Below are positions 10,747 to 22,929 of a stretch of 64,000 nt of DNA, in pieces; the stretch's first letter is position 1, and every line of letters begins with the position of its first letter. The stretch is from contig NRSV01000002.1 of assembly GCA_002286855.1 (NCBI GenBank), positions 368,152-432,151 on the forward strand, written 5' to 3'. Below the pieces are notes generated by a model that saw nothing but the letters and a program-made list of their open reading frames with translations, had not been told where the DNA came from and made no database searches. The DNA comes from Bipolaris cookei (lineage: Eukaryota; Ascomycota; Dothideomycetes; Pleosporales; Pleosporaceae). Made by a program: the position numbers and the translations under genes.

Positions 10747-13700
10747 TCACATGACCGTCATGAGTTTCATCTGAGCCACCAGATCCGTGTCTGGTTGAAA
10801 AAGGTCGTCGCGTTGTGGCTGCTCTTGCATCGGGGTTGCGAGCGGACTTGAGTACAAGCCTTCCGCATCCCTAATCGTGTCTTTTACTTTGTGTGTCAGT
10901 GAACTGACGTATGGCACAATTCGTCGTAGAGTCGCAGTGTCAAACGGAACCTTCTTCGAAGAAGGCGTGGGTGGTGTATCCAATATTGGTTCGTATACGC
11001 TCCTCCTCTTCTGGAGCGCCTCAATCACGGAACGCGCTTTGGCTTCCGAGTCTTTACGGGGTCGCGTGGTAGTCGGCTTGGCCTCATGAGCTTCATGGTC
11101 GGCGTCAGATATGGATTGGGCAAGTTTTGGTGACGGTTGCGGGGCAAAAATGTCGTCGTTTGGTGGAAGAATAGACTTGCGGGAGCGCAGTGATGGTATC
11201 TGACTCTTCTTGATATCCTGATCTGGGTTTTCTGATTGCCGCCTTCCCCTACCAAGGCTAGGGCTCGCGGGCGGCTCCTCAAAACTATCGTCATCGAAGC
11301 CAGGTGTTGAAGGTGGTGAGGCAGGAGCGACATCCTGGTGGCCGGCCTCCTGGTCGGCAAGATCTATCATGGCGTCCACCTCCTCCCATGTACTAGCATG
11401 CGGACCGTCCACTATACCAAGAGCTTGAGCGCGTGTGCGGTGCTCTTTGAGTTCTTCGATTAGTAGGCCCCACTCACGAAGCAGACCAATGTTGGCCAGG
11501 ACGTTATTCTGTTGCTCTTGTATACTCTTTGGTACCACCATTGACGTGCCACTGTCTACCCGAGGGGAAGCATCACCTTCTTCAATAGGATCGCCGTTGA
11601 GCTCAGTGAAGTCAAAGTCATCGTTCCAGTCTTCGGTGACACCTTTGCTGCCAACGCCCCAGGTGCCAAACTTGTTTGTCACGACCGTGTTACGCTTGCC
11701 AGTCAAATCGGGAACCACGGGCACACTCTGGCTGCGGGCGTGTAACCCGCTGGGTACCCGGCGGCCAACAGAACGGCTGCCTCTGCGGTCAGCATCTTTC
11801 TTGCCGTGCACTGTCCGAGGACGTGGCGGCGTGCAGTTGCCCGAGTTCTTGTCTGCGAGTTGTTGCTCAGACCAGTCGAAGATGCTGCTGCGGGTGTCTC
11901 TGTCACCAAACTCTGTGGTGAGATGATGGGGCGTAGTAGGCTTGGATGTCGGGCCCGATGCGACACGACGCGCATTCTGGGGGAACGGCGATAGTGTTGC
12001 TATCGGTCTGTGATTGACTGTGGGAGCATCAACCCACGGGCCTTCAGCATCTGTCTCTTCTAGTGACCACCTACTGCTGTCGTCGTCGTCGTTCCCCGGT
12101 CTTGAATCCCACTCCAAGGTCCCAAGTGAAAGCGGCTTGGGCATACTCGAGGGAGATGCTGAGCCAGTGTTGGGGAAGAGCGGAGCGCTTCGTGTCCGGG
12201 CACAGCTGGGCGAATCGCGCAGAGGGCACTCGTGGCGCATGCGCACCGGTGTTGTGATGTTTTCTTCTTCCTCAGCGATACTCTGGTGGCCGGCGATACT
12301 ACCAACGGCGTGGTCCCCAAGAGCACCTGGTGGGAGCAGATCGCGCAGGGCAGTGACCTTGACCTTGGAGGGGGGTGACTCGTCGAAAATCGTCTCTATA
12401 CGATGGCTCTGGGCGCCGCCCGATGTACTTCTGGTTGCGCCAGTGCGCAGCGAATCAAAACACGTCTCGCTCTGGACGTCAGTGTTGTCGTCGTCGCCGA
12501 ACCCCAAGGCGCGAAGTTCATTATCAGACGAGCCGACCAATGTCGAGGCTTGTTCTGAGGGGGCCATGGAGTGACGCGAGACCCGAACGCCCGATTGCGC
12601 TAGAGTAGGGGATGGCGGCGCCTGATTGGCGCCCAGTGCGGCTGAGGGACCCTCGAGGTGCTGAGGCATTGACGCCAAGCCAAGAACAGGAACCATGCCA
12701 GCACTGGCACGACGAGCCGCGAGCGTGGGCAAGGGCGTTGATGATGCGCCGCCCTCGAGCCCGCTGCCCGCTGATCCCGTCTCGGTGGTTCCGGCAGACG
12801 TCGCGATGGCGCGCCTAGCAGCAGCCAATGCCGGCTCAACGACATGGCGCTGCGACTCTCCATACGATGTGCTATGGGGTCGAGTGTGCATGGTGGAGAC
12901 AACAGGTGCCGAGTTGATCCGCTGGCTCGCCCGGCGCAGGATCGTGGTGCCTGATGCTCCGGCTGCGGCCAGGTGCTTCTTGGAGAAAGAAAGAAAGTCA
13001 GTGAAAGAGGAGCGCTTGGTTCGCAATGCATCGTCGGGATCGTCTATCGACGGTCGGCTGCCGGTATGCGTGCTTTCTTTGGTAGCAAACGCGGCTATAC
13101 TAAACGGTGTCCCTGGCCGGCTCACGGAGAAGACACTGTCGTCCTCGTCGCTGGTAGAATCGTCAAGTTCGGGCGTGGCTGCTGCCACCGACCTCGCAAG
13201 CACGAGCGTAGGCAAGTGCTTTTCGTCTGGAACAACCCTCTTGTAACTGCCTCTTAATGACGTCGACCCTCTCTTCTTGGACACTGTCCGCTCTTTGGTC
13301 ACCTTTGCGGTGAAATACTGCGCATACTCAAACTGGCAGTCCGTATCCGACGAATGCAGGAACTCGCTATTACTCGCCAAGTCCTCGGCCGGACTATTAT
13401 GCAGTTGCGCTTCATTATTGTTATGACTGTGGTTGGCAAACAGCGCTGCAGTGCGCTGGTGACTTGTGGCCGGGCGGCGAAATGAAGGCCGTAGAGTGGC
13501 AGTGCCTTGGGCCGGTAGTTGGTCAGATCTGCGTATTGATGATGAGCGCTTGACCAGCCTGTTTCGCAACGATGGTGAGGTCGAGCGCCGGCCGAAAATG
13601 GAGGCTGCTGAGCCGTCGTGGGCAAAGGCCGTTGCACTATGGGGACATGAGACTGCGGGCGAGAGAGGCGCTGGGCTAGGGGTTCTGTTCGAGGAAATGG

Positions 13701-14341
13701 AAATAGAAGAGAGGCGCTTAAGCCAAGAGCCCCGTCGCGTTGGGAGGTATCGTGAGGTGTCGACCTCAGAAATAGACAGGTCGCTAGGCGCATAGTTGCT
13801 CACACCGCTGGACAATGGCAGCGCGGGCACGTCGTTGCTCGTCATCCTCCTCATCATCCGTCGCTGAGGGAGCGCATTTTGGGTGGGTCGAGTCACAAGC
13901 GGTACATGTGAAGAAGGCGCGACAGGTACAGGGGCGCCAGAAGACGGCGCGGTGGTGGGCATAGCAGCGGGCATAGAATTGGTAGGCAAAGGGCGTGCTG
14001 GCGCGACCTCTTTGGTGTTGGTGTTGGAGTGGGCGGATGGAGAGGAGTTGCTCGGCGTCTCCCGTCCAAACGAGAGACCAACGGCGGATGCACCAACGAC
14101 AGTGGCAGTGGCACAGAGCTGTATCACACGAATGCATCAGTCATAGTCGCCAGTACAAATTGCAGCAAAACAGGACGAGGACGAGGATAGTGCAGCTGCG
14201 CGCTCCAGAGCCGCGACAGCAGAGTGGTGATATATCAAAACAAAACAAGTGCCATGCAGCAGCGTGTAGCGTCTTCTATACAGCGACCATGGGACAGACA
14301 GGTGCAGGCAGGGTGGTATTTACCGATGGAACCGTTTTCAT
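10747..14341 (-). CDS. Large Ser-rich, mostly disordered hypothetical protein
   Basis: The main exon 14118-10747 is open for 1,124 codons. The acceptor at 14119-14120 can join in phase 0 to a six-codon first exon (ATG at 14341, donor GTAAAT at 14323), giving 1,129 residues; this 205-nt intron is tentative. The N-terminus would then be a short hydrophobic segment (LCATATVVGASAVGLSFG), possibly a membrane or signal anchor. Most of the chain is Ser/Pro/Thr-rich with SRRGS-type phosphorylation-like sites. Two blocks look folded or conserved: GTWGVGSKGVTEDWNDDFDF, and a helical block (IGLLREWGLLIEELKEHR followed by STWEEVDAMIDLADQE). I do not recognise the family. A scaffold or signalling role is only a guess. 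Confidence 0.75.
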
Positions 14342-16386
14342 TCTCGTAGAGAACCAGGCCGCCGGGGAAAGCTCACTCGTCGAGGCGCCTGTGACGACAA
14401 GTCGAGCATTATGGCATGTCAAGGTGCCTGATTGATCACGGATCGCGGGCCAGCAGCACGAGTCGGGGGTCGGCAAGTAGACGGTTAGGGAGGAGGGAGC
14501 CACTACGGCGCGAAGAGGCAAAGGAAAGACGGCACAAGCACCACGGCGGGCTGGAGCAGAGAGGTGGAGCTCGATGAGGAGCGGACGGAAGACTGAAGAA
14601 ATTCAGTGCTTGTTGCTTCTGCTGCTAGGATCTACATACAGGGCTACCCAGTTTCCATTGGGATTAGCGAGAAGCCGCCGACAAGGGCTGATAGCGGCAT
14701 GTCGAAACATAGCACGGAGGCCACACAGACCTCATGCCTCACTCTGCACCGTCATAGCTCCATGCCTGGCCAGGCGAGCATCGACGGCTATGTGCGACGG
14801 CCGCCCCAGAGCCCCAGAGCCGCCGTGCTGCCGTGCTGTGAGCGTGCTCTTGGGCGGACGAGGGGGGCAGTTGGCCATGGAGTCATAAGGAGGCCGCCGT
14901 GGTGCTCAGTACCACCACATTGCGCGCAGAGGCGGTAAACGAGGCCTAGCGCAGCGTAGCATGCAGCAGCAATCAGGGACATGAGCAGCCAGGCTCAAGG
15001 TACCCCTCGCCGCATCCAGCTACCCAAATATAGTGTACCAGCGAGTATCCCAGACGCCCGTCACCACCGCCGCTGATTGGTAGCCGCCCGCTGAACGGCC
15101 TGGAGAGACCCCTGCATGCCTAGTGGAGATGTTTGCTGATCGCGGCCTCCCCAACTCTTATAACCGGCTTGTGTACGATTGCGATGCTCTAGCTGGCCAT
15201 GGTAGCGAGACGATAGGGCCTAGCACTAGTCCACGCAGCCACGGAAGCCTTTGTATCTGCCTCTATCTCTACCAGGCCATTTTTTTGATAACGCGGAGCG
15301 GCACCAAGCCCGTCGCCGATGCCAGCTCCGACGCACGCGGACAAGGACGCGGATGCGTCAGTCTGGGGGTGACAACATGGCGGGCGGAGAGAATTGCAGA
15401 CAGTGGCCTATAATTGACGCACCAATTGCGCCTCTAGGCAAGCTGCTCGCATCATTGTCGACTATCCCTGATGGTACCCGAAACATAGAGCACGTCAGCC
15501 CCAGAGTGGAGAAGTCGACCGACGAGGGCGGGAACATGGGTTGCGAGCTTGATGAAAGCGGGACGTCGAGGCCGCCACCGCATGTTGTCCCAAGGTGCTG
15601 TCCACATCGGGTAAGCATCTCTGCCTCCGCGGTTTCTGTACACTCATCTTCAAGTCCAATCACTCGTCCACGTCCTAAGTGCGTGCCGTGGCCAAGGCGG
15701 CATGTCGACTGACCCTGACCTGCTAAACACCTGGTAACCATGGTTGGGCCATGGTGTAGTAGAGATCAAAAGCTTGCCGGAGGGACGCTCCGGGAACACT
15801 GTGCCCCTCGTTCTTGGGATAATGGCTATCTTGACATTGGAAGCTGTCCGTTTGGTGGTTGTGGCTGGCTGTATGGCTGGAACGGAGCGGCTCGATGCGG
15901 GTTGTGTGTTACACGATACTGGCCAAGGTCAGTGTGATGTGCGTCTTCTTGTTGCAAACACATCAGAAATGGAAGTGCCCGGAAGAATCCTGGGAGCGTA
16001 TCACCGCTTGAAGCGTCTGCAGAGACGTGGTGCAGATCTGCCTCTTGCGAGTCCGCATCCGCGTATGCAAGAAACAACCTTTGGTATCATGTCGTGGCTG
16101 ATTGGCTGCCAGCCCAGCCGTCCACAGTTTGTGAATCCACTTTCGGCTGCCGACGTCAAAATGTTCTTTGCTTTGGACAACGTGCCGTAGCACCGCAATA
16201 AGCACAGAACGCCCACTGCCCCGTTATTACGCCGACCATCTTGCAGTTCGAGTAATCGGTACCGAGTCGTGTGTTCTTGGGCATGCCCCTCTCGCCACAA
16301 ACGCCACCATCTCCCCATCGACTGCCAGCGACATTGACAAGGTGGAACAGCGCCCCATCCACCATCTCCCATTCATTTTTGCAACA
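14342..16386. other. Divergent intergenic region upstream of GCN20
   Basis: About 2 kb between the minus-strand Ser-rich gene and plus-strand GCN20. Open frames up to about 150 codons are present but lack protein-like composition. No gene is supported. Confidence 0.45.
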
Positions 16387-18751
16387 ATGGAGTCGGAAAT
16401 CAGAACACAGATCCCCAACATCGATCCGGTCCTATCCGAGTACTCGGCAGGCTACCTGACGCATGCTGCCAACCAGTTCACGTCCGATTCGGACCCTAAC
16501 GCCCCTTCACCACTGGACGAAGCCGCGGCCACTGTGAGCGCACTGCTCTTATCCGCGTCCGGGGACGTCTCGACCGAAAACCAGGCAGCCATCCAGAATC
16601 TTGTTGACAAGTTCATTGCTCGTTTGAGCTCAGCCAATAGCGCCGACGGGGAGCGTCGCCAGATGGCGCCTTCTGCCAAGAAGCTCGATCAGGCTATTCA
16701 CGTGGGGTCCTCGAGGAACATGTCGTCGACCATGGGTCTAGCAGGCGGTGCTGTAGATCTCGAGTCTGCCAACACCCGCAAAGTCGAGTCTAGGGTTGAC
16801 CGTAAGAAGCTTGAGAAAGCTGAACGCAAACTACGTGCCAAACAGGACCGTAAAGAGTTTAAGAATGTTGAATACGAGGCCTCGAAGCTTCTTCACGAGC
16901 CCAATGAGACGCAGAGCTACGAGGAGTTCTATATGGCCGTCAACCCGCTGCAACTGGGCGACTCCGCCAATAAGAGCAAAGACATCAAAATTGATAGCTT
17001 TGATCTTTCCATGCCTGGCTTGCGTATCCTGACTGACAGTTCTCTGACGCTTGCGTACGGCCGAAGATACGGTCTTGTTGGTCAGAACGGCATTGGTAAA
17101 TCGACATTGCTGAGGGCACTTTCTCGTCGAGAGGTGGCCATTCCAACGCATATTTCGATTCTCCACGTCGAACAAGAGGTTAGGATGAGCATACCACTAC
17201 TACTTTGTGATGGGTTGACTGAGCTTTTATTTAGATCACTGGCGATGACACACCAGCACTGCAAGCTGTATTGGATGCTGACGTGTGGCGGAAGCATCTC
17301 CTCAAAGAGCAAGATGTGTGTTGCTAGACCCAAGGTTACAGAGAAAGCAAACTGACTTTGCATAGAAAATCTCTAAGGAGCTTGCCGACATTGAAGCTGA
17401 GCGGGCCACCATGGCAGATACTTCCGCTGATGCTGCAAGACTAGACCAACAGCGCGAGGGTCTTGACACTACCCTAAGTGACATTCACGCTAAGCTTGCA
17501 GAGATGGAGTCCGACAAGGCTGAATCCAGAGCTGCCAGTATTCTTGCTGGTCTCGGTTTCTCACAGGAGCGCCAGCAGTTTGCCACAAAGACGTTTTCCG
17601 GAGGATGGAGAATGCGATTGGCATTGGCGCGTGCCCTCTTCTGCGAACCTGACTTGCTTCTTCTCGACGAACCGTCCAACATGTTGGACGTTCCCTCCAT
17701 CACGTTCTTGGCAAACTATCTGCAGAGCTACCCAAGTACTGTCCTGGTCGTATCTCACGACCGAGCGTTCCTAAACGAAGTCGCCACGGATATTATCCAC
17801 CAGCACTCTGAGCGTCTTGACTACTACAAAGGTGGCAACTTTGATTCCTTCTATGCGACCAAAGAAGAGCGGCGCAAGACGGCGGCGCGAGAGTATGAGA
17901 AGCAGATGGCCGAACGGGCGCATTTGCAGGCTTTCATTGACAAGTTCCGGTACAACGCGGCCAAATCTTCGGAAGCTCAGTCGAGGATCAAGAAGTTGGA
18001 GAGGATGCCTGTCCTGACGGCTCCCGAGGCCGAGTACTCTGTCCACTTCAAGTTCCCCGAGGTGGAGAAGCTGTCGCCTCCGATCATCCAGATGAGCGGC
18101 GTGACATTTGGATACACGCCAGACAAGATCCTGTTGAAGAACGTAGATCTTGACGTGCAGCTTGACTCGCGTATCGGTATAGTCGGGCCCAATGGTGCGG
18201 GCAAAACGACTGCACTGAAGCTGCTGATTGGCGCACTGCAACCAACCACGGGCATCATCTCACAGAACCCGCGACTACGCGTGGGTTTCTTCGCACAGCA
18301 TCACGTCGATGCATTGGACCTAAATGATAGCGCCGTGGGATTCATGTCCAAGAAGTACCACGGAAAGGCGGATGAAGAGTACCGCCGCCATCTTGGCGCT
18401 TTTGGCATTACGGGCATGACGGGTCTGCAGAAGATGGCACTGCTATCTGGAGGGCAAAAGTCGCGTGTTGCGTTTGCATGCCTGGCCCTCCAGAACCCAC
18501 ATATCCTGGTGCTGGACGAACCGTCGAATCACTTGGACATAGAAGCTATGGATGCGCTGTCGGACGCATTGAAAAACTTCCAGGGCGGTGTGCTCATGGT
18601 CAGTCACGACGTGACGATGCTGCAGAACGTATGCACAAGTTTGTGGGTGTGCGACAATGGAACGATTGAGCACTTTGACGGCACAGTGAAGGACTACAAG
18701 CGACGTATCACTGCGCAGGCAAATGAGGCGGGTGTCGTGGCCAAGCATTAG
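16387..18751 (+). CDS. gcn20: Gcn20-type ABC-F ATPase
   Basis: Exons 16387-17178, 17235-17315 and 17366-18751 encode 752 residues, the same length as yeast Gcn20. There is no membrane domain. Two ABC cassettes are visible. In the first, Walker A is GQNGIGKST, the signature is FSGGWRMRLALARALF and Walker B is LLLLDEPSNMLD. In the second, Walker A is GPNGAGKTT, the signature is LSGGQKSRVAFACLAL and Walker B is ILVLDEPSNHLD. The linker between them carries the charged ABC-F helix. The N-terminal 200 residues correspond to the Gcn1-binding region of this family. Gcn20 with Gcn1 acts on translating ribosomes to stimulate the eIF2alpha kinase Gcn2 during amino-acid starvation. The intron positions restore an uninterrupted HVEQEITGDD and KEQDKISKEL. 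Confidence 0.95.
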
Positions 18752-19198
18752 ACTGCATGTAAGTACAGTAGCTGAGATGTGCAATATGGCAGACGGATGC
18801 AACGACACACAATCCTGGTTTCGATTGCAGTCTGTGTGAAGAGCATATACTGTACATAGACAGGCGGCTCTGCGGTCTGGACAAACATGTGACGACGCGC
18901 TTGTTGGTGTTGTGATGGCGTACGGACAGGCTTCTGGCCTCTGGTTGGAGCAAGGCTGTCGGGCTACGCTAAGCCCAAACGGGGCACACCTGAACTCACT
19001 ACCCAGGGCTCCGCGTCCAACGTCGACGGCTGTCCATCATCCGCTCCACCTCTGCCACCAGCACGACCGAGCAAGTCCACTCTCGCCTCCTTCACCCTTT
19101 CGCTGCCCCCCGCCTGCCCATCGCCTGTAGATTCATGCGCGTTGCTGTCCCGTAGTCGCTCCTCCGTGCGCTCAGGTTTAATTGACAGCGCCTATTAG
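18752..19198. other. Gap between GCN20 and the Whi2-like gene
   Basis: Contains the 3' UTR of GCN20 and probably the promoter and first exon of the next gene. An ATG at 19135 followed by a candidate weak donor could be the true start, but I could not confirm it. Confidence 0.4.
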
Positions 19199-20869
19199 CG
19201 CGCTTGCCCCTTCGCAACTTCATCACCTGTGCCGTCCAATACTCTCACAGCTACCGGCACCTTGTCTCGCACGCAGGCTCCCGACCCAGACGGCTTGTCC
19301 GTAGTCACTCATTTGTCTCCGACTCGCAGCAATCGCTCTCCGTCTGCCTCGCCGTATCTCGTCACTGCTCCCGCAGAGAACGCCTCGGAATCACCCACAG
19401 CCAGCGAATCACCATATCCCCCTCCCTTCTCCTCTCTCTACTTCCCGTCCGAGGACGCTGAGGAACGCAGCAAGTCCCAGAAATCCCCAGAGGACGACTC
19501 GCCGCCTGCATTCACCTCTGCGCCGCCCTTTACCCAGTCGTCATCTTCGGCTGCCGCTGTAGCTGCTACCAAAGCTGCGCTTCCAAACGACACCAAGGAC
19601 GGCTCTAGCAGTAAGGATATTGACGACGGAGAACCCCCGCCACCATACAGTGAAGGATTCAGCCCGCTCGAGTCATTTACCTACGTCATGGCATCTGCAG
19701 GAGGACCCGCGAGTATCATTACTCAGGTCTCGCAAACAAGCGCCGGTCCGCCCATCAACACGCTCGGTGGATCTGATGAGAATATTACGTTGGAGTTGAG
19801 GTGCGCACTTGCCTCACCACATGAATTAACCACGAACTGACCGAGTATATAGGGGCACGCGATTCACTCTGTCGCGTGATGAGCTTCTAACCCTCCCCGA
19901 GTTTGTTCTCCTCTCGCTCTTTCCCAATGGTCTGCTTCCTGATGGCCACATGAACTCCTATCATGAAGGAGACGTATACCCGGTCGACGTTGGTACTCCT
20001 GTTTCTTCTTCCTCGCCCCCTCCCTCTCCCCCAGCTTCACCGGCCACAATAGCCAGGATTCTAGACCATCTTTTCAACCCCGCATTATACTTATCTGACA
20101 ATCTCTATTCTTCACAGTATGATCCCAATTCTTTGCAGTACATGCTGGAGTTCTTCCGCAATGTAGCTCAGACCATCCCCGCACCGCCTTCCCCAACGAC
20201 CACGCTAGAGCACCCTGCCGAAGCCGTGCCTATCGAGCCCATGCACGGCTCTGCAAGAGACATGCTCCAGGACCGCGCCGGTATCATTGTTCTCCGCGAA
20301 GACCTTGACTTTTATGCCATCCCACCACACCGAGACATCACCCAGCCGGAGATGATTGAGGTCAAGCGCGCTGCAGGTGAAGCTTTGTTACGGCAAGACG
20401 GCATCTTCTCTGGACTCAGGAAGAGCGAGGAACCAGGCACCACCGAGCAGCACTTGATTGAGATGTTGACTGCAGGGTAAGCGCACTGTTTTGTTTATCT
20501 AAATTCACCTGCTAATAAAGCATAGCGGCTTCAACCACGATGATCGATGGGGCCACCGTGCCGGCGAACCCAACAAGGCCGTCATCTGCAGTATCGCTCT
20601 TGCACGCTTGAGGACCGATATCAAAGGCAACGATCTTGCTAACAGCAACGCTGTAGGAATGGCGCAGAAGCTGCTTCTTTTCTGGAGGAAACCGGCTCGT
20701 CGCTGCTGGTGGGAAGGAGTGGAGCTCGAGAACGTTAGGGGCGTCGAGGGCAAGCTCAAGGTGTGGATAAGGCGAGTTTGGACGCTGGAAATGGTACGTT
20801 TACCTTGATTTCAAAATTCTTTGACTTTTTTTACTAACATGATCTCAGAGTGTCATTGGTCTTCGTTGA
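19199..20869 (+). CDS. Whi2-like growth/stress-response regulator with BTB-type domain
   Basis: Coding segments: about 19199-19800, 19853-20476, 20526-20793 and 20849-20869. The frame is open back to 19199 (acceptor-like TATTAG before it) but lacks an ATG until 19688, so the 5' end is unresolved and a short upstream exon is likely. The N-terminus is disordered and Pro/Ser-rich, followed by EPPPPYSEGFSPLESFTYVM. The BTB/Whi2 core is RGTRFTLSRDELLTLPEFVL, LFPNGLLPDG, VYPVD, then YDPNSLQYMLEFFRNVAQTI, with VLREDLDFYAIPP downstream. In yeast, Whi2 acts with Psr phosphatases in stress and TORC1/Ras control. A 129-nt stretch (19989-20117) is in frame without stops but interrupts VYPVD/YDPNSLQ and ends in TTCACAG, so it may be a removable intron. 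Confidence 0.8.
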
Positions 20870-21020
20870 AAATCGCACTCTCTTCCCCCTGTTCTTTCTC
20901 GCAATTTTAATCTTTGGTAGTGGTTCTTTTGTGTTCGTTTCCCTTGATGTGTCTTACTCCTTGGCCATCAAAACTCATTTTGTAACTGTCGACGAAAAAA
21001 AAGCATCGGCTAGGCTCTTG

Positions 21021-21053
21021 CCCCCCCCCCCCCCCCCCCCCCCCTTTTTTTTT
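21021..21053 (+). repeat. C24-T9 homopolymer tract
   Basis: A run of 24 C followed by 9 T lies in the 3' region between the Whi2-like gene (+) and the small gene on the minus strand. Its length in the assembly may be unreliable. Confidence 0.9.
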
Positions 21054-21117
21054 CTCCTTTGGACTTGCAAACCCCCAAGCTGCCTTCGTCCTCCAGCAAA
21101 AGACCAAGTCAAGACTT

Positions 21118-21615
21118 CTATGCCGCTTTCTGTGAAATCACTAATTCCTCATACCACTCCCACTGCCACTCTTCTTCGCCGCCGCAGTAGTCTGTTCCTG
21201 CTTCGCTAATCGTGCAGCCTAATTTTATCTCAGCCTCCACACCTTCTGTATCACCACCAACAACACCATCAATCTTCATATGTTTACATACCACGATCCC
21301 GCGTGAATGCTTGTTCTTGATGAGCTTTGCTTCTTTGGCTGTTGCTACTTCTTGCTCTGCGGTTTTCTGGGGGCAGTAGCGTTAGCGATGTGTTGGAGCT
21401 GTCAGTTTCTTCTCTTGATTTTTTTTCTGTGATTAAAGCCGGAGAAGAGAAAAGGATTGGTGTTGGGTGGCTGGGTGGGTTAGTTTGTCATCTTTCTTTG
21501 TGTTGGTTCTTACGGCGTCTTTGGCGCGCTGGGCATCTGCCATTGCGATTGCGGTGGTTGCGGCAGAGTCGGTCGTCGTGCAGACGTAGGTTGTGTCGTA
21601 GCCTGCTCGCCCCAT
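21118..21615 (-). CDS. Small hypothetical coiled-coil protein, two exons
   Basis: Exon 1 is 21615-21514 (ATG preceded by an A-rich stretch, donor GTAAGA). Exon 2 is 21366-21118 (acceptor CCCCCAG). Phase 0 joins them into 116 residues. The protein has a Thr/Ala-rich start, a charged helix spanning the junction (ADAQRAKDA then KTAEQEVATAKEAKLIKNK) and an acidic aromatic C-terminus (GGEEEWQWEWYEELV). No family is recognised. The composition is clearly protein-like, and the exon 2 frame stays open across a GTATGT...ACAG pair that would break the frame if spliced. A competing acceptor at about 21396 would give a 51-residue product. The 147-nt intron is longer than most here. Support is structural only. 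Confidence 0.5.
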
Positions 21616-22141
21616 TTTTTTCTTTTTGAGGTGTTTTATTGGGAGGTGGGGTAGATGAAGATGCGGTGCGGGAGCGGGAGATACTGTGTTGATTAGGATG
21701 ACAGATGGGATAGGGATGGGAAGATCAGTCGGCTGAGGTTTGATCGATTTTTTTATGTAGTTTTTTTTCTCTAATTTTGCGGGGTGAATGTGTATATTGA
21801 TGGTGAAAGCGGGATTGTGTAGCGAGATTGGATGATGGTGAATTGAGACTGGTGCGGGATGAGTGAAGATGAGGGTGTAGGAAATATTTGTACGACCAAT
21901 AAATTTTGAATTTGCGGCAGGAGAACACGCGATAGGAAAGTACAGTGACGACCTACACGTGCATTTAGGGCATACACAGGGTGCAGGCGCTCTAGAGGCA
22001 AGCAGTATCACGTTAGGCCCATAGTGTCCAAACACAAAGGCAACGCAGCAACCACAACTGGACATTGAGATGTAAAAATATTCGAAATTCTAGTCGATTG
22101 AGTATAAACATATGCTGCTCCTTGACCCCTAAATCCAACTC

Positions 22142-22929
22142 TTATTTGGTCAGTACAATCTTGAGCTTCTTGGGGCTGTGAGTGAAGAGGTTGGCATAGG
22201 CTTTGGGGACAAACTTCCGCTTGTTGGGCTCCTGAACAAAGTACTCATAGCCCTGCTTGTTGGCAAAGTTGATGGCGTCCTCCTTGGACTTAAACTCGAT
22301 CCTCTGTCCGTTCATGAAATCAGCAGATGACTGCCAGCCCATGAGCGGGTTCTCCCATCGGTGACCCTTGGGAAGGACATCCCAGTCCATAAGCCAGTGT
22401 GATGAGTTCCAGGTACCAGACTGTGTAGCTGTCTTGGAGGGCTTGTAGATACTGAGGGGTATTATATTAGTATGGCTCCTTGATATCAAATGGGTGGGGC
22501 CGACGTACCGGACAGTGCGTGCTTGAAGATCGGTTGGGGCACCTGAGAGAACAGCGGCAGGCACGCTTTCACCAGGCTCACTTCCATCCATAACACGCTT
22601 AGGGATGGGGGAGAAGTTGCTGGGAGGATGTTAGCCACTTATATACATGGTGCCTGGGGATTACGAGTGACGGACGAAACGCGGTAATCGACAGCGGCGT
22701 TGTAATCCGGACGGTTCCTCATTCCCTCGGCGGCACCCTCCTCGCGAATCTGAGTGGAAGAGCTTGTGAGCTTGACTGCGGGCGCATCCTCGGAGCTCGT
22801 CTTGTGTGCATGCAGAGTGGGCTCATTTGTCGAATACGCGCGGTACGAAGGGACGGCAATCCTGATGGCAGAGGGCCGCAGGGTGGGCGCCAGTACCCGC
22901 GATGCAATTAACCTGGGTAGGGCAGACAT
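22142..22929 (-). CDS. nuo-21: NADH:ubiquinone oxidoreductase 21 kDa subunit (NDUFS4), mitochondrial
   Basis: Exons 22929-22676, 22619-22509 and 22451-22142 give 224 residues. The N-terminal 40 residues are Arg/Ser/Ala-rich without acidic residues, a typical mitochondrial presequence. The mature part has the NDUFS4 landmarks PAAVLSGAPTDLQARTVRIY, HWLMDWDVLPKGHRWENPLM, GWQSSADFM, EDAINFANKQGYEYFVQEP and FVPKAYANLF. This accessory subunit of respiratory complex I sits at the matrix-arm N-module/Q-module interface and supports assembly. The first intron uses a GTCCGT donor; the alternative GTAATC site would break the conserved DYRVSNFSPIPKRV continuity. It is transcribed divergently from the ATP synthase f gene 242 bp away. 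Confidence 0.95.

Noticed and set aside
15123..16190. Several overlapping 65-153-codon frames
   Set aside because: All three frames and both strands are equally open in GC-rich DNA; none shows protein character or splice continuity.
21433..22065. 210-codon minus-strand frame
   Set aside because: It is the upstream leader plus exon 1 and intron of the spliced small gene at 21118-21615 read straight through.
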